A DNA stretch of 64,000 bases. Origin: JALZVT01 sp964611345. GTDB taxonomy: Bacteria; Pseudomonadota; Gammaproteobacteria; Pseudomonadales; Azotimanducaceae. Below the pieces are notes generated by a model. The model searched no databases. It had not been told where the DNA came from and worked only from the letters and a program-made list of their open reading frames with translations. This document shows positions 52,751-60,794 of this stretch, in pieces. The position numbers and the translations under genes are program-made. The stretch spans positions 1 through 64,000 of the forward strand of contig CAZSYU010000012.1 of NCBI GenBank assembly GCA_964611345.1, given 5' to 3'. The number at the start of each line of letters is the position of its first letter. Positions within the stretch are counted from its first letter, which is position 1.

Positions 52751-53950
52751 ATGGGTGTAATGGCACATGCAGAGCGACTCGAGTTGGTTGGTGAACTCGC
52801 GCCCGAGATTCTCGCGGGCGGTGATAAGGCGCAAGAATTGCGCCGGCTGCCAGACGACATTGTTAGCAACCTGGTGGATCACGGGTTTTTCCGTTTTGCG
52901 CTGCCCGAAGAATTGGGTGGCGACAACGCAAGCTCTATGCAGACCGTTGAAGTGCTTGAGGCCATTGCCTCGGTGGATGCATCGGTTGCCTGGAACGTCA
53001 TGCTCGGTTCCGAAATTAATGCCATGGCCGCGGGTGGCATGGATCCGAAAATTGCGGAACAGATTTACCTCGAGAACCCGCGCGTGATTATGTGTGGTGG
53101 GGGCGGACCCGGCAGCAAGCCGCCGCGCGCTGAACGCACTAACGATGGCGGGGTTAGAGTGTGGGGCCATTCTACGTTTATAAGTGGCTGCTTTAACGCG
53201 GACTGGTGCTTCATGATGGCGCCGATCATGCACGGCGATACACCCGAGCTGGATGACGACGGTAATCCCATTGCCAAGATGTGGCTAATGCCGCGTAGTG
53301 AGTGGTCTATCGAAGATACCTGGGATGTGGCCGGGTTGCGTGGCTCTGGCAGTCACGATGTCGTTGCCGACGGCGCGCATGTCGCGCCAGAGCATGTAGG
53401 GGTCGATCTGGTGTCCATGCCTGCGCACTACAGCAACCCCGTCTATCGCATACCAACGCCACTGCGCCTGTCCTACAACAAGGTTGCAATTGCACTTGGT
53501 GTTGCCAGAGGTGCCATAGGGGCGTTTTCTGATTTGGCGCAAGACAAGGTCCCAATGATGTCGGCCGCGACCCTTAAGCATCGCCCCATAGCGCAGTTTA
53601 GAATGGGCGAGGCGATGGCAACCTATCGCGCCGCTCGGGCCTACGTGCTGGACGCCATGACTAAGGTCGAGGCTGAGCTTGCGGCAGGGGCTGCGCGGCC
53701 CGGGGCCGAAACTACTGAGAACGCCCGCCTGGCTTGCGTGTATGGTGCCAACGAATGTATGAAGGTCGTCGACAGCCTGCATAACACCGCCGGTACCAGT
53801 GGCATGCGTATGTTCAGTCCTCTCGAACGCAAGTTGCGCGACGCGCACGCTTGCGCCACGCACCGCTGGGTGTCTCACCCGCTGTATGAAAACCTCGGCA
53901 AAATCTATCTGGGTCACGAGCCCGAGCCTGAGTTTGCCGGGTTAACCTAG
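52751..53950 (+). CDS. Flavin-dependent monooxygenase, acyl-CoA-dehydrogenase fold (HsaA-like)
   Basis: A 399-residue protein with acyl-CoA-dehydrogenase architecture but the pattern of group D flavin monooxygenases such as HsaA: LPDDIVSNLVDHGFFRFALPEELGG, WNVMLGSEINA, WDVAGLRGSGSHDVVADG, and DSLHNTAGTSGMRMFSPLERKLRDAHACATH. The C-terminal HACATHR...  region fits the HsaA-type. Such enzymes hydroxylate phenolic or cyclic substrates using reduced flavin from a reductase. ATG 52751 follows GGAGAGAG. By neighbourhood it is part of the cyclic compound pathway. Confidence 0.8.
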   Translation: MGVMAHAERLELVGELAPEILAGGDKAQELRRLPDDIVSNLVDHGFFRFALPEELGGDNASSMQTVEVLEAIASVDASVAWNVMLGSEINAMAAGGMDPKIAEQIYLENPRVIMCGGGGPGSKPPRAERTNDGGVRVWGHSTFISGCFNADWCFMMAPIMHGDTPELDDDGNPIAKMWLMPRSEWSIEDTWDVAGLRGSGSHDVVADGAHVAPEHVGVDLVSMPAHYSNPVYRIPTPLRLSYNKVAIALGVARGAIGAFSDLAQDKVPMMSAATLKHRPIAQFRMGEAMATYRAARAYVLDAMTKVEAELAAGAARPGAETTENARLACVYGANECMKVVDSLHNTAGTSGMRMFSPLERKLRDAHACATHRWVSHPLYENLGKIYLGHEPEPEFAGLT

Positions 53951-53967
53951 CGCGATCAGACAGGCGC

Positions 53968-55869
53968 ATGTCTGCCAGGTTTGCACCTATTGCTGACAAG
54001 AGTGTCGTGAGGGAGAAATCAGTACATCGCATCGGTTGGGTTGTGAGCCTGGTGTTTTGCATCGGCATTGCTCCTGGCTGGGTGGCTGCGGGTGAGCGCG
54101 ATGTCTGGGCGCAAGATCTGACGCCGATCAGTAAGGCAGAGTTTGGCGCCGCGGAGCTCGCACACCTCTACGAGCGAGCTGGATTTGGCGCGAGTGGTGC
54201 TGAGCTTGCGCGCTTTGCCGGCAAGTCACCAAAGACTGTGGTGCGCCACTTCACGCGACCTTCGCAACGGGCGCAACGGGCGCAACGGGCGCAACGGGCA
54301 CAGGCTGAGTTGCCAGCGTTTGATCATTCTGGCGTGTTTGAACCCGGGCTTGAGGCGTTTCCGCCCAGTCGCCCGGCAACCACAAATTTGGCCAAGGCCA
54401 ATGGGCGAGCCCTGGGTATCGAGGTGAAGCCTGGCGGCAATCGCCCGATACAGCCTGTCGTGAACCAGTTTTTTTATTGGTTGCGGGCCAGTCGCCTTGA
54501 GACGGATCGGGTTGCCTACTGGTGGGCCAATCGAATGCTCACGACACCAACGCCCTTGCCAGAAAAAGTGGCTTTGTTCTGGCACGGGCACTTCGCAACC
54601 AACGAAGACAAGGTTCGCGACTACCGCAAGATGTTGCAGCAAGTAGAGCTGTTCCAACGCGCCGGGCTGGGAAAGTTTCGGGCGCTGATGATTGCGGTGG
54701 CACAGAATCCGGCGATGCTCAAATTCCTCGATGCCGGAGTTAACGTGAAGGATGCGCCCAACGAGAACTTTGCCCGCGAAATTATGGAACTGTTCACCAT
54801 GGGGGTTGGCCACTACAGCGAACAGGATGTTCGAGAAGCGGCGCGTGCGTTTACGGGTTGGAACGCTAAGGGTCTCCAGTTTTACGTGGACGCGGCCAAG
54901 CACGATAACGGCGCAAAGACATTTTTGGGTGTTACACGTAACTTTGATGGCATCGACATCATTGATGCGATTCTGGAGCAGGACGCTACAGCCCGGTTTT
55001 TGGCGAGCAAGCTCTACCGCTACTTTGTGCGCGATGAGCTGTCTGCAGAGTTTGCCCAACAGCTGGGGGTTCGGTTTAAGGCGCTGGATTACGATGTGGC
55101 CCGCTATCTTGAGCTGTTGTTTTTATCCAAAGATTTTTATGCGCCCGCCTCTATAGCTACCCGGATCAAGCCTCCCGTTGAGCTTGTAGTCTCTACCTAT
55201 CGCAAGCTGGGCTTTACCAAGGTGCCAGGCGTGCCAGATTTCAATCAGCTAACGGGCGCGCTCGGCCAGCGATTATTGCACCCACCTACCGTTGCTGGCT
55301 GGAGTCAGGGGCGCAGCTGGATTACTCCAAGTCTGCTCTTTGAGCGCGGCAACTTTGTGCTGGATCTGGTGTTTCCTGATATCGCTTTTGTGGCTCCGGA
55401 TCGTTACCCGAGCTACGGCGCAAATATCGTCAGCGTGCACAAGCGCTTGCGAGCGGGCGAAGACATCTCCAGCGCCACCAAACCACCCGGGGTCGATGAC
55501 AATCGCGATATGGCAGCGTCAAATCAGCTCGCCGACAGGGATGAGGCGTTCAATACCCGTTACGGCAGCTACCGGGGCTGGCAGAAGGCCATAGAGCGGG
55601 TAAAACCGATACCGCGTACAACCGCGCGGTTGCGTTTGGCAGAAGAGGTTGCCGAGGCAAAGCTCAAAACGCCGATGGCGGTTGTCACGCACTTCGCAGA
55701 CCGATTCTTCAGTGTGGCACCCGCTGATGCAGACAAGGCGCGGTTGGCCGCTTATCTTGAAGAGCAACTGGGTACCGCAGATATCGAGCAAACCCACTCC
55801 TACTCAGAAGAAGCTTTGCGGTCGATGTTGCACCTGTTGCTGAGCTTGCCGGAGTATCAACTTGGATAG
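53968..55869 (+). CDS. Exported DUF1800 protein
   Basis: A 633-residue secreted protein (signal segment about residues 22-42) of the DUF1800 family. Helical motifs WANRMLTTPTPLPEKVALFWHGHFATN and FAREIMELFTMGVGHY are present, followed by AARAFTGWN and the ending LLLSLPEYQLG. DUF1800 proteins always sit beside DUF1501 proteins; their function is unknown. A short Arg-Ala-Gln repeat (four copies, residues about 99-111) lies in the N-terminal part, encoded by the 9-bp repeat at 54263-54298. Its end overlaps the next gene by 8 bp. Confidence 0.87.
   Translation: MSARFAPIADKSVVREKSVHRIGWVVSLVFCIGIAPGWVAAGERDVWAQDLTPISKAEFGAAELAHLYERAGFGASGAELARFAGKSPKTVVRHFTRPSQRAQRAQRAQRAQAELPAFDHSGVFEPGLEAFPPSRPATTNLAKANGRALGIEVKPGGNRPIQPVVNQFFYWLRASRLETDRVAYWWANRMLTTPTPLPEKVALFWHGHFATNEDKVRDYRKMLQQVELFQRAGLGKFRALMIAVAQNPAMLKFLDAGVNVKDAPNENFAREIMELFTMGVGHYSEQDVREAARAFTGWNAKGLQFYVDAAKHDNGAKTFLGVTRNFDGIDIIDAILEQDATARFLASKLYRYFVRDELSAEFAQQLGVRFKALDYDVARYLELLFLSKDFYAPASIATRIKPPVELVVSTYRKLGFTKVPGVPDFNQLTGALGQRLLHPPTVAGWSQGRSWITPSLLFERGNFVLDLVFPDIAFVAPDRYPSYGANIVSVHKRLRAGEDISSATKPPGVDDNRDMAASNQLADRDEAFNTRYGSYRGWQKAIERVKPIPRTTARLRLAEEVAEAKLKTPMAVVTHFADRFFSVAPADADKARLAAYLEEQLGTADIEQTHSYSEEALRSMLHLLLSLPEYQLG
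54263..54298 (+). repeat. In-frame 9-bp tandem repeat, four copies
   Basis: Four perfect copies of CGCAACGGG (54263, 54272, 54281, 54290) inside the DUF1800 gene, coding for repeated Arg-Ala-Gln. The repeat length keeps the reading frame, so copy-number change would alter only the length of a probably disordered segment after the signal peptide and first domain. Confidence 0.9.
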
Positions 55870-57076
55870 TGGTTTTTCGCGTCGCGATCTGTTGAAAGCC
55901 GGCTTGCTTGCTTCTGTGGGTGCTTCAGTGAGTGCCGCTCCAGCAGCTAGCGCAACCAACGATGACCGGATTCTGGTGGTGGTTGAGCTGTCCGGCGGCA
56001 ACGATGGCCTGAACACTCTGGTGCCCTATGGTGATGATGCCTACTACCAACAGCGGCCAACACTCGGGATTCGACCCGAAAAACTCTTGCAGGTTGACGA
56101 TCATTTTGGATTTAACCCTGGCGCCCAGGGCCTGCATAGATTGTGGGATTCGGGTGACCTCGCAGTGGTCCATGGTTGCGGCTACGACCAGCCGTCGTAT
56201 TCACATTTCACATCAATGGGGTACTGGCATACGGCAGCGCCACATAGCGGTCAGCCTTATGGCTGGGTAGGGCGTCTGGCAGATGCGCTGGCGCCAACGG
56301 CACCGGCTAATTTTTTGATTAACATCGGCGCCGGGCAATCGCTCGCCGTGAATGCGCGCCGGCATGTACCTGTGGTGTTCGACGACCCTGCGACATTCGC
56401 GCGCAATGCGCTGTGGCAGCAGCGTCCGGTGCTCGATGCCTGGTTTGCCCAGGATCATTCGCACGGATCACAGAACGCCAGTAAAAACCCCAGCCGCGCG
56501 TTTTTGCGCGAAGTTGCCAGAGGTGCGAAAGACTCCTCTAATGCAATTCGCAGCGCCTGGGCAAACTATTCTTCGCCCATCGATTATGGCATCGCACCGC
56601 TCGATCTGCCGAAGGTGGCTGCCTGTATCGAGCATGAGCTGCCAGCGCGGCTGTACTACGTCGCCTTCCGCAACAACGCGTTTGATACTCATGTGCAACA
56701 AGGTCCGTTGCATCAGCGGTTGCTGTCATACGCCGCCGACGCCATTCACGGCTTCGTGCGTGACATGCAGCGCCTCGGTAAAGGCAAAAAAGTCAGCGTG
56801 CTGGTATTTTCGGAGTTTGGCCGCAGAGTAGGTGAGAATGCCAATGGCGGCACCGACCATGGCAGTGCCAACCTGATGTTTGTTGCCGGTGAACCCGTTG
56901 CCGGAGGGCATCATGGGGAACTGCCTGATCTGCTGGCGCTAAATGCTGAAGATAATCTCAATCACACCACTGATTTTCGGCGCGTGTACGCGTCAGTGAT
57001 GGATCAGTGGTTGCAGCCGGCAGTTTCGCGCTCGGTGTTAGGTGCTGCCTATGAGCCCTTACCTTTGTTTACTTGA
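55862..57076 (+). CDS. DUF1501 protein, Tat-exported
   Basis: A 404-residue protein with a twin-arginine-type signal (SRRDLLKAGLLASVGASVSA). DUF1501 features include VVVELSGGNDGLNTLVPYGDDAYYQQRP, VHGCGYDQPSYSHFTSMGYW and the C-terminal VLVFSEFGRRVGENANGGTDHGSA, which is the sulfatase/alkaline-phosphatase-like metal region of the family. Starts at TTG 55862, overlapping the DUF1800 gene by 8 bp, so the pair is coupled. The stop lies in a 14-bp tandem repeat bordering a gap. Function of the pair is not known. Confidence 0.87.
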   Translation: MDSGFSRRDLLKAGLLASVGASVSAAPAASATNDDRILVVVELSGGNDGLNTLVPYGDDAYYQQRPTLGIRPEKLLQVDDHFGFNPGAQGLHRLWDSGDLAVVHGCGYDQPSYSHFTSMGYWHTAAPHSGQPYGWVGRLADALAPTAPANFLINIGAGQSLAVNARRHVPVVFDDPATFARNALWQQRPVLDAWFAQDHSHGSQNASKNPSRAFLREVARGAKDSSNAIRSAWANYSSPIDYGIAPLDLPKVAACIEHELPARLYYVAFRNNAFDTHVQQGPLHQRLLSYAADAIHGFVRDMQRLGKGKKVSVLVFSEFGRRVGENANGGTDHGSANLMFVAGEPVAGGHHGELPDLLALNAEDNLNHTTDFRRVYASVMDQWLQPAVSRSVLGAAYEPLPLFT

Positions 57077-57220
57077 GTATGTTTACTTGAGTNNNNNNNN
57101 NNNNNNNNNNNNNNNNNNNNNNNNNNNNNNNNNNNNNNNNNNNNNNNNNNNNNNNNNNNNNNNNNNNNNNNNNNNNNNNNNNNNNNNNNNNNTGTTTACT
57201 TGAGTATGTTTACTTGAGTT
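57066..57220. repeat. 14-bp tandem repeat containing a 100-N gap
   Basis: The 14-bp unit TGTTTACTTGAGTA occurs at 57066 and 57080 before, and at 57193 and 57207 after, a run of 100 Ns (57093-57192). The unit contains the stop of the DUF1501 gene (TGA at 57074-57076) and the stop of the convergent gene (TAA on the minus strand at 57212-57210). The copy number in the true genome is unknown because the gap is a placeholder. Confidence 0.95.
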
Positions 57221-57734
57221 TGTTGGTAAGGTCGCGAATTTTTGAATTGTTCATTAGCTGTTGCATTTTCGGATTTTGCATCAGGCCCAGATAGTCGCCG
57301 CTCGCAATGAGTTGCTGGATTTCCGGATCTTGTACGATTGCCATAATCGCTGGGTCGTTGCTGAGTGCCTGAACGTCGCTGAGCAAGGTAGGGGAGTTTT
57401 GCAGCTGTGAGGCAATGGCTGCCAGTTGTGCGCTGCTGGCGCCGGGTGTTGGTGATGGCTGGACACTGTTGGCACGTGATGAATTCGTGCTGGCACTGGC
57501 GCCGTATTCGATCGACCGAACCTTGCTTTGCGGAATATTCAGTTCGCCGAGGGCCGGTGTTTGTATTTTGTAGCTACCGCCTTTCAGGGACACAACTTCA
57601 CCACGAATGGTGCTGCCGTCAAGCAAGTGAATGTTGGCCGTTTCAGCGCGGGCCGCTTCCGCAAGAATGGTGAACGGGGATAGCAGTAACAGCAGCGCAA
57701 ACCAGCGTCTTATAGAGCGTGATAGTGAGGTCAT
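57210..57734 (-). CDS. Exported protein with SH3-like domain and STI1-like helical end
   Basis: A 174-residue protein with a signal peptide (to about residue 30, ending ARAE). Residues 35-75 form a short beta-barrel-like segment (STIRGEVVSLKGGSYKIQTP ... SKVRSIEY) similar to Sm/SH3-type folds. After a Ser/Pro/Ala linker, a helical region contains repeated Asp-Pro or Asn-Pro dipeptides (SNDPAIMAIVQDPEIQQLIA, LMQNPKMQQLMNN), like the STI1/DP2 domains of chaperone-associated proteins. The likely place is the periplasm; function unknown. Its stop lies within the 14-bp repeat. Confidence 0.65.
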   Translation of the reverse strand: MTSLSRSIRRWFALLLLLSPFTILAEAARAETANIHLLDGSTIRGEVVSLKGGSYKIQTPALGELNIPQSKVRSIEYGASASTNSSRANSVQPSPTPGASSAQLAAIASQLQNSPTLLSDVQALSNDPAIMAIVQDPEIQQLIASGDYLGLMQNPKMQQLMNNSKIRDLTNKLK

Positions 57735-57804
57735 TGTTAGGTCCTGAGGCGGTGACTGGCGTGGTGGTCATGCTAACCTGCCTGCCAGGGGAAAATACAG
57801 GGAA

Positions 57805-59160
57805 TTGCCAGTGGCGTTGAAGAAGTCGACGATATTTTACTACGGGTTAACGGAATTGCCCGTGATGATGTCGTTGTTTCCGGTGCTGGTCTTTGTGCCC
57901 AAGTACTATGCCAGCGACCTCGGTATTTCGTTGTCTCTGGTTGGCACTATTGTGCTCGTGGTGCGTATCTTCGATGTGTTCACCGATCCTCTGGCCGGCT
58001 ATCTTTCTGATCGCACCAATACGCGCTGGGGCCGGCGTCGGCCCTGGATAGTCGCGGCCGCGCCAGTAATGATGCTTGCGGTATTTATGTTGTTCTTGCC
58101 ACCCGCAGACGCCGGAGCCTGGCACTTGTTGGTATGGATGGCGGTATTGAGTTTGGGTACCACAATGATGCTGATTCCCTACTACGCCTGGGCCGCAGAA
58201 CTATCACCCGATTACAACGAGCGCTCGCGCATCACAGGAGCGCGATCGGCGCTCGGTGTTGTTGGCAGCATACTTGTGCAGGTCATTCCGTTGCTTGCCC
58301 TGTTTTTCTGGGGCATCGGCGGCAGCGAAAACGTATTGCGTCTGGTGGGCATCACGTTGCTGGTCGTTATGCCGTTGTGTGTGTTTCTTACAGTAATCAA
58401 TGTCGGTGAAACGAAGAACTATGAGAATTCGCGCATTCCCATGCGCGAGGGCATTCGTCTGATGAGCGAAAACGGTCCGTTTTTGCGTCTCATCATGGCG
58501 TTTGGCATGTCTTCAACTGCGCTCTCGATGACAACGCCCCTGTATCTTTTCTTTATCACCTTCGTGTTGAAGGCAGAAGATCAAGCGCCGTACATGCTCG
58601 CCTTTTTCTATACGGCTAACCTGTCGGCCGTCCCGTTTTGGGTCTGGCTGAGTGGCAAAATTGGCAAACACAAAGCCTACATTGGCAGCTTCGCGACGAT
58701 TGCGTTTGCGCACCCGTTTTATCTGTTGCTGGGCGAAGGGGACTTCTGGTGGATGTTGCCGATAACATTGATGACCGGGTTCGCCGCTGGTGGCTTCCAT
58801 GCTATTCCGAACTCCATGAAGGCAGATGTTATTGATTTTGATCAGCTCCAAAGTGGCGAGAATCGAGCGGGGCAATACTTTGCAACCTGGTCATTTACCT
58901 ACAAAATGGCCGCGTCGCTGGGTGGCTGGCTGGCGTTGCAGGGTCTTGCGTGGTTTGCGTTTAACGCCGACCCAGCCGGCTTCAATACGTCGGAGCAGTT
59001 GTTTGGCCTGCGCTTTTTATTTGCGCTGGCACCTTCGGTGTTTTACCTCAGTGCGTGCGTTATCATTTGGAAGTATCCGATAACTCGAGAAGCGCACGCT
59101 GAAGTTCGCGCCAAGCTTGAAAGGATGGAGGACAAATCATACCTAAGCACAGGACAGTGA
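57805..59160 (+). CDS. MFS transporter, GPH (MelB-like) type
   Basis: A 451-residue membrane protein with twelve hydrophobic segments. FYYGLTELPVMMSLFPVLVFVPKYY, FDVFTDPLAGYLSDRTNTRWGRRRPWI (MelB-type loop D..D.....GRRRPW) and GFAAGGFHAIPNSMKADVIDFD are the glycoside-pentoside-hexuronide:cation family signatures. It likely moves a sugar or other polyol with cation symport; exact substrate unknown. Start TTG 57805 or GTG 57811; both are unusual. Its stop overlaps the next GTG start (GTGA). Confidence 0.85.
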   Translation: MPVALKKSTIFYYGLTELPVMMSLFPVLVFVPKYYASDLGISLSLVGTIVLVVRIFDVFTDPLAGYLSDRTNTRWGRRRPWIVAAAPVMMLAVFMLFLPPADAGAWHLLVWMAVLSLGTTMMLIPYYAWAAELSPDYNERSRITGARSALGVVGSILVQVIPLLALFFWGIGGSENVLRLVGITLLVVMPLCVFLTVINVGETKNYENSRIPMREGIRLMSENGPFLRLIMAFGMSSTALSMTTPLYLFFITFVLKAEDQAPYMLAFFYTANLSAVPFWVWLSGKIGKHKAYIGSFATIAFAHPFYLLLGEGDFWWMLPITLMTGFAAGGFHAIPNSMKADVIDFDQLQSGENRAGQYFATWSFTYKMAASLGGWLALQGLAWFAFNADPAGFNTSEQLFGLRFLFALAPSVFYLSACVIIWKYPITREAHAEVRAKLERMEDKSYLSTGQ

Positions 59161-60416
59161 AAGCAGCAGAACCCTTTAGCGCCCAATACAGTGGCGAGTT
59201 GAGTCGGCGACGTTTACTGAGTGCCAGTTTGACGGTGTCTGCCTGGCGCCTGCTGGGTATGACGGTGCCGATGGCGCGATTTGTTCCGGTTGGCTTGTTG
59301 CCAGTGGCGAGTCACGCCGCAGAGCCGTCCGGCATTGCGGGCAAAGAGGGTCTGCGCCTGCTTAATGACAGGCCGCTTAATGCTGAGACCCCGGCGCACC
59401 TGCTTGACGATGCAGTTACCCCAACCAAGGCCTTGTTTGTTCGTAACAATGGCGTGCCGCCCACGCAGGTTGATCCGGCCACCTGGACTGTGCGGGTGCA
59501 TGGTGAAGCCTGTGTGACACCGCGTACCTTTACACTTGCCCAATTGCGCACCGAATTTAAGTCTACGACCTTGCAGTTGCAGTTGGAGTGCGGGGGCAAC
59601 GGCCGGGCGGAGTTTCGGCCCCGTGCTGGCGGCAATCAGTGGAGCACTGGTGCCGTAGGGTGCCCCGAATGGACCGGTGTTCGACTGGCCGATGTGCTCA
59701 CAGCCTGTGGCGTTAGCGATGCTGCCCAGTATGTGGCCTATGTTGGTGCAGACACGCACTTGTCAGGAGTGGCCGGTAAGCAACCCATTTCTCGCGGGGT
59801 GCCGTTGGCCAAGGCCATGGAAAAAGAGTCGTTGTTGGCCTATGCAATGAATGGCGAATCAAACTGGGATCACCACGGTGCGCCACTGCGCATGGTGTGC
59901 GGAGGCTGGCCAGGATCTGTCAGCGGTAAATGGGTTACCGAGATATTGATCCGCGATCGGGAACATGATGGTGCCAAGATGGGTGGTAAGTCGTATCGAG
60001 TGCCACGTTACAGCGTCGCGCCCGGAACGGATGTACCTGACTCCGATATGTGCATTATTGAATCGATGCCGGTGAAGTCGCTGATTACCTTTCCTCAATC
60101 TGGCGCGCAGGTTATGCGCGACTCAGAGCTTGTAATTCGAGGGCATGCCTGGGCGGGTGACAAGCAGGTCAAGTCGGTAGATATCAGCACTGACTTTGGT
60201 GCGACCTGGCAGCGCGCTGCGACAGAAAATCCTGTAAATCGATTGGCCTGGCAGCACTTCACGACGTCGTTGAAGTTTAGGCAACCCGGCTACTACGAAG
60301 TGTGGGCTCGTGCGCGGGATGAAGATGGTCGGCTGCAGCCTATGATCGTTCCTGGCTGGAACCCCAAGGGTTACCTCAATAATGCCTGTCATCGCATTGC
60401 GCTGCAGGTGGTTTAG
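59157..60416 (+). CDS. Sulfite-oxidase-family molybdenum enzyme (SorA-like), Tat-exported
   Basis: A 419-residue periplasmic molybdenum enzyme. A twin-arginine signal (SRRRLLSASL) precedes the mature part; LQLECGGNGR has Cys145 as the molybdenum ligand, and the later dimerisation domain includes GHAWAGDKQVKSVDISTDFGATW and GWNPKGYLNNACHRI. This is the arrangement of SorA and sulfite dehydrogenases, though other oxidations are possible in the family. Start GTG 59157 overlaps the transporter stop. The next gene encodes a small cytochrome c, the expected electron acceptor. Confidence 0.85.
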   Translation: MKAAEPFSAQYSGELSRRRLLSASLTVSAWRLLGMTVPMARFVPVGLLPVASHAAEPSGIAGKEGLRLLNDRPLNAETPAHLLDDAVTPTKALFVRNNGVPPTQVDPATWTVRVHGEACVTPRTFTLAQLRTEFKSTTLQLQLECGGNGRAEFRPRAGGNQWSTGAVGCPEWTGVRLADVLTACGVSDAAQYVAYVGADTHLSGVAGKQPISRGVPLAKAMEKESLLAYAMNGESNWDHHGAPLRMVCGGWPGSVSGKWVTEILIRDREHDGAKMGGKSYRVPRYSVAPGTDVPDSDMCIIESMPVKSLITFPQSGAQVMRDSELVIRGHAWAGDKQVKSVDISTDFGATWQRAATENPVNRLAWQHFTTSLKFRQPGYYEVWARARDEDGRLQPMIVPGWNPKGYLNNACHRIALQVV

Positions 60417-60417
60417 C

Positions 60418-60777
60418 GTGCGCGGATTGTTATTCCAGCTAACGGTGCTGTCGTTGCTGTTTCTGTTTCTGCCCGGCCCGATAGTGTTGGCTGCTGATGC
60501 TGTAGTAGACGGAGAAACCGGGTTAGCGATAGCGCCCGATTGGGAATTAGCAAAGGCGCATTGCGGTGTTTGTCATTCTTATCGGCTCGTCACTGCGAAC
60601 CGCGGGGACCGAGACTACTGGCTAAACACCCTGCGCTGGATGCAGCGCACCCAGAATCTTTGGCCGATTCCTGCCGATCAGGAAGGCAAACTGCTCGATT
60701 ACCTGGCGGCCAATTACAGTGAATCAGAATGGGGCCGGCGACCACCGTTGTCGCCGACCTTGCTGCCCCAACCTTAA
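60418..60777 (+). CDS. Small cytochrome c (SorB-like)
   Basis: A 119-residue exported cytochrome starting at GTG 60418 immediately after the SorA-like gene (stop 60416). The signal peptide ends around LAADA; CGVCH (Cys49, Cys52, His53) attaches heme, and Met in RWMQRTQNLW is the probable axial ligand. Its small size fits the SorB subunit. Expected role is accepting electrons from the molybdenum enzyme and passing them to the respiratory chain. Confidence 0.85.
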   Translation: MRGLLFQLTVLSLLFLFLPGPIVLAADAVVDGETGLAIAPDWELAKAHCGVCHSYRLVTANRGDRDYWLNTLRWMQRTQNLWPIPADQEGKLLDYLAANYSESEWGRRPPLSPTLLPQP

Positions 60778-60794
60778 AACTCAATACTTGGGCA

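Noticed and set aside
54226..55059. Minus-strand reading frame of 277 codons
   Set aside because: Antisense to the DUF1800 gene; its amino-acid content mirrors the other strand.
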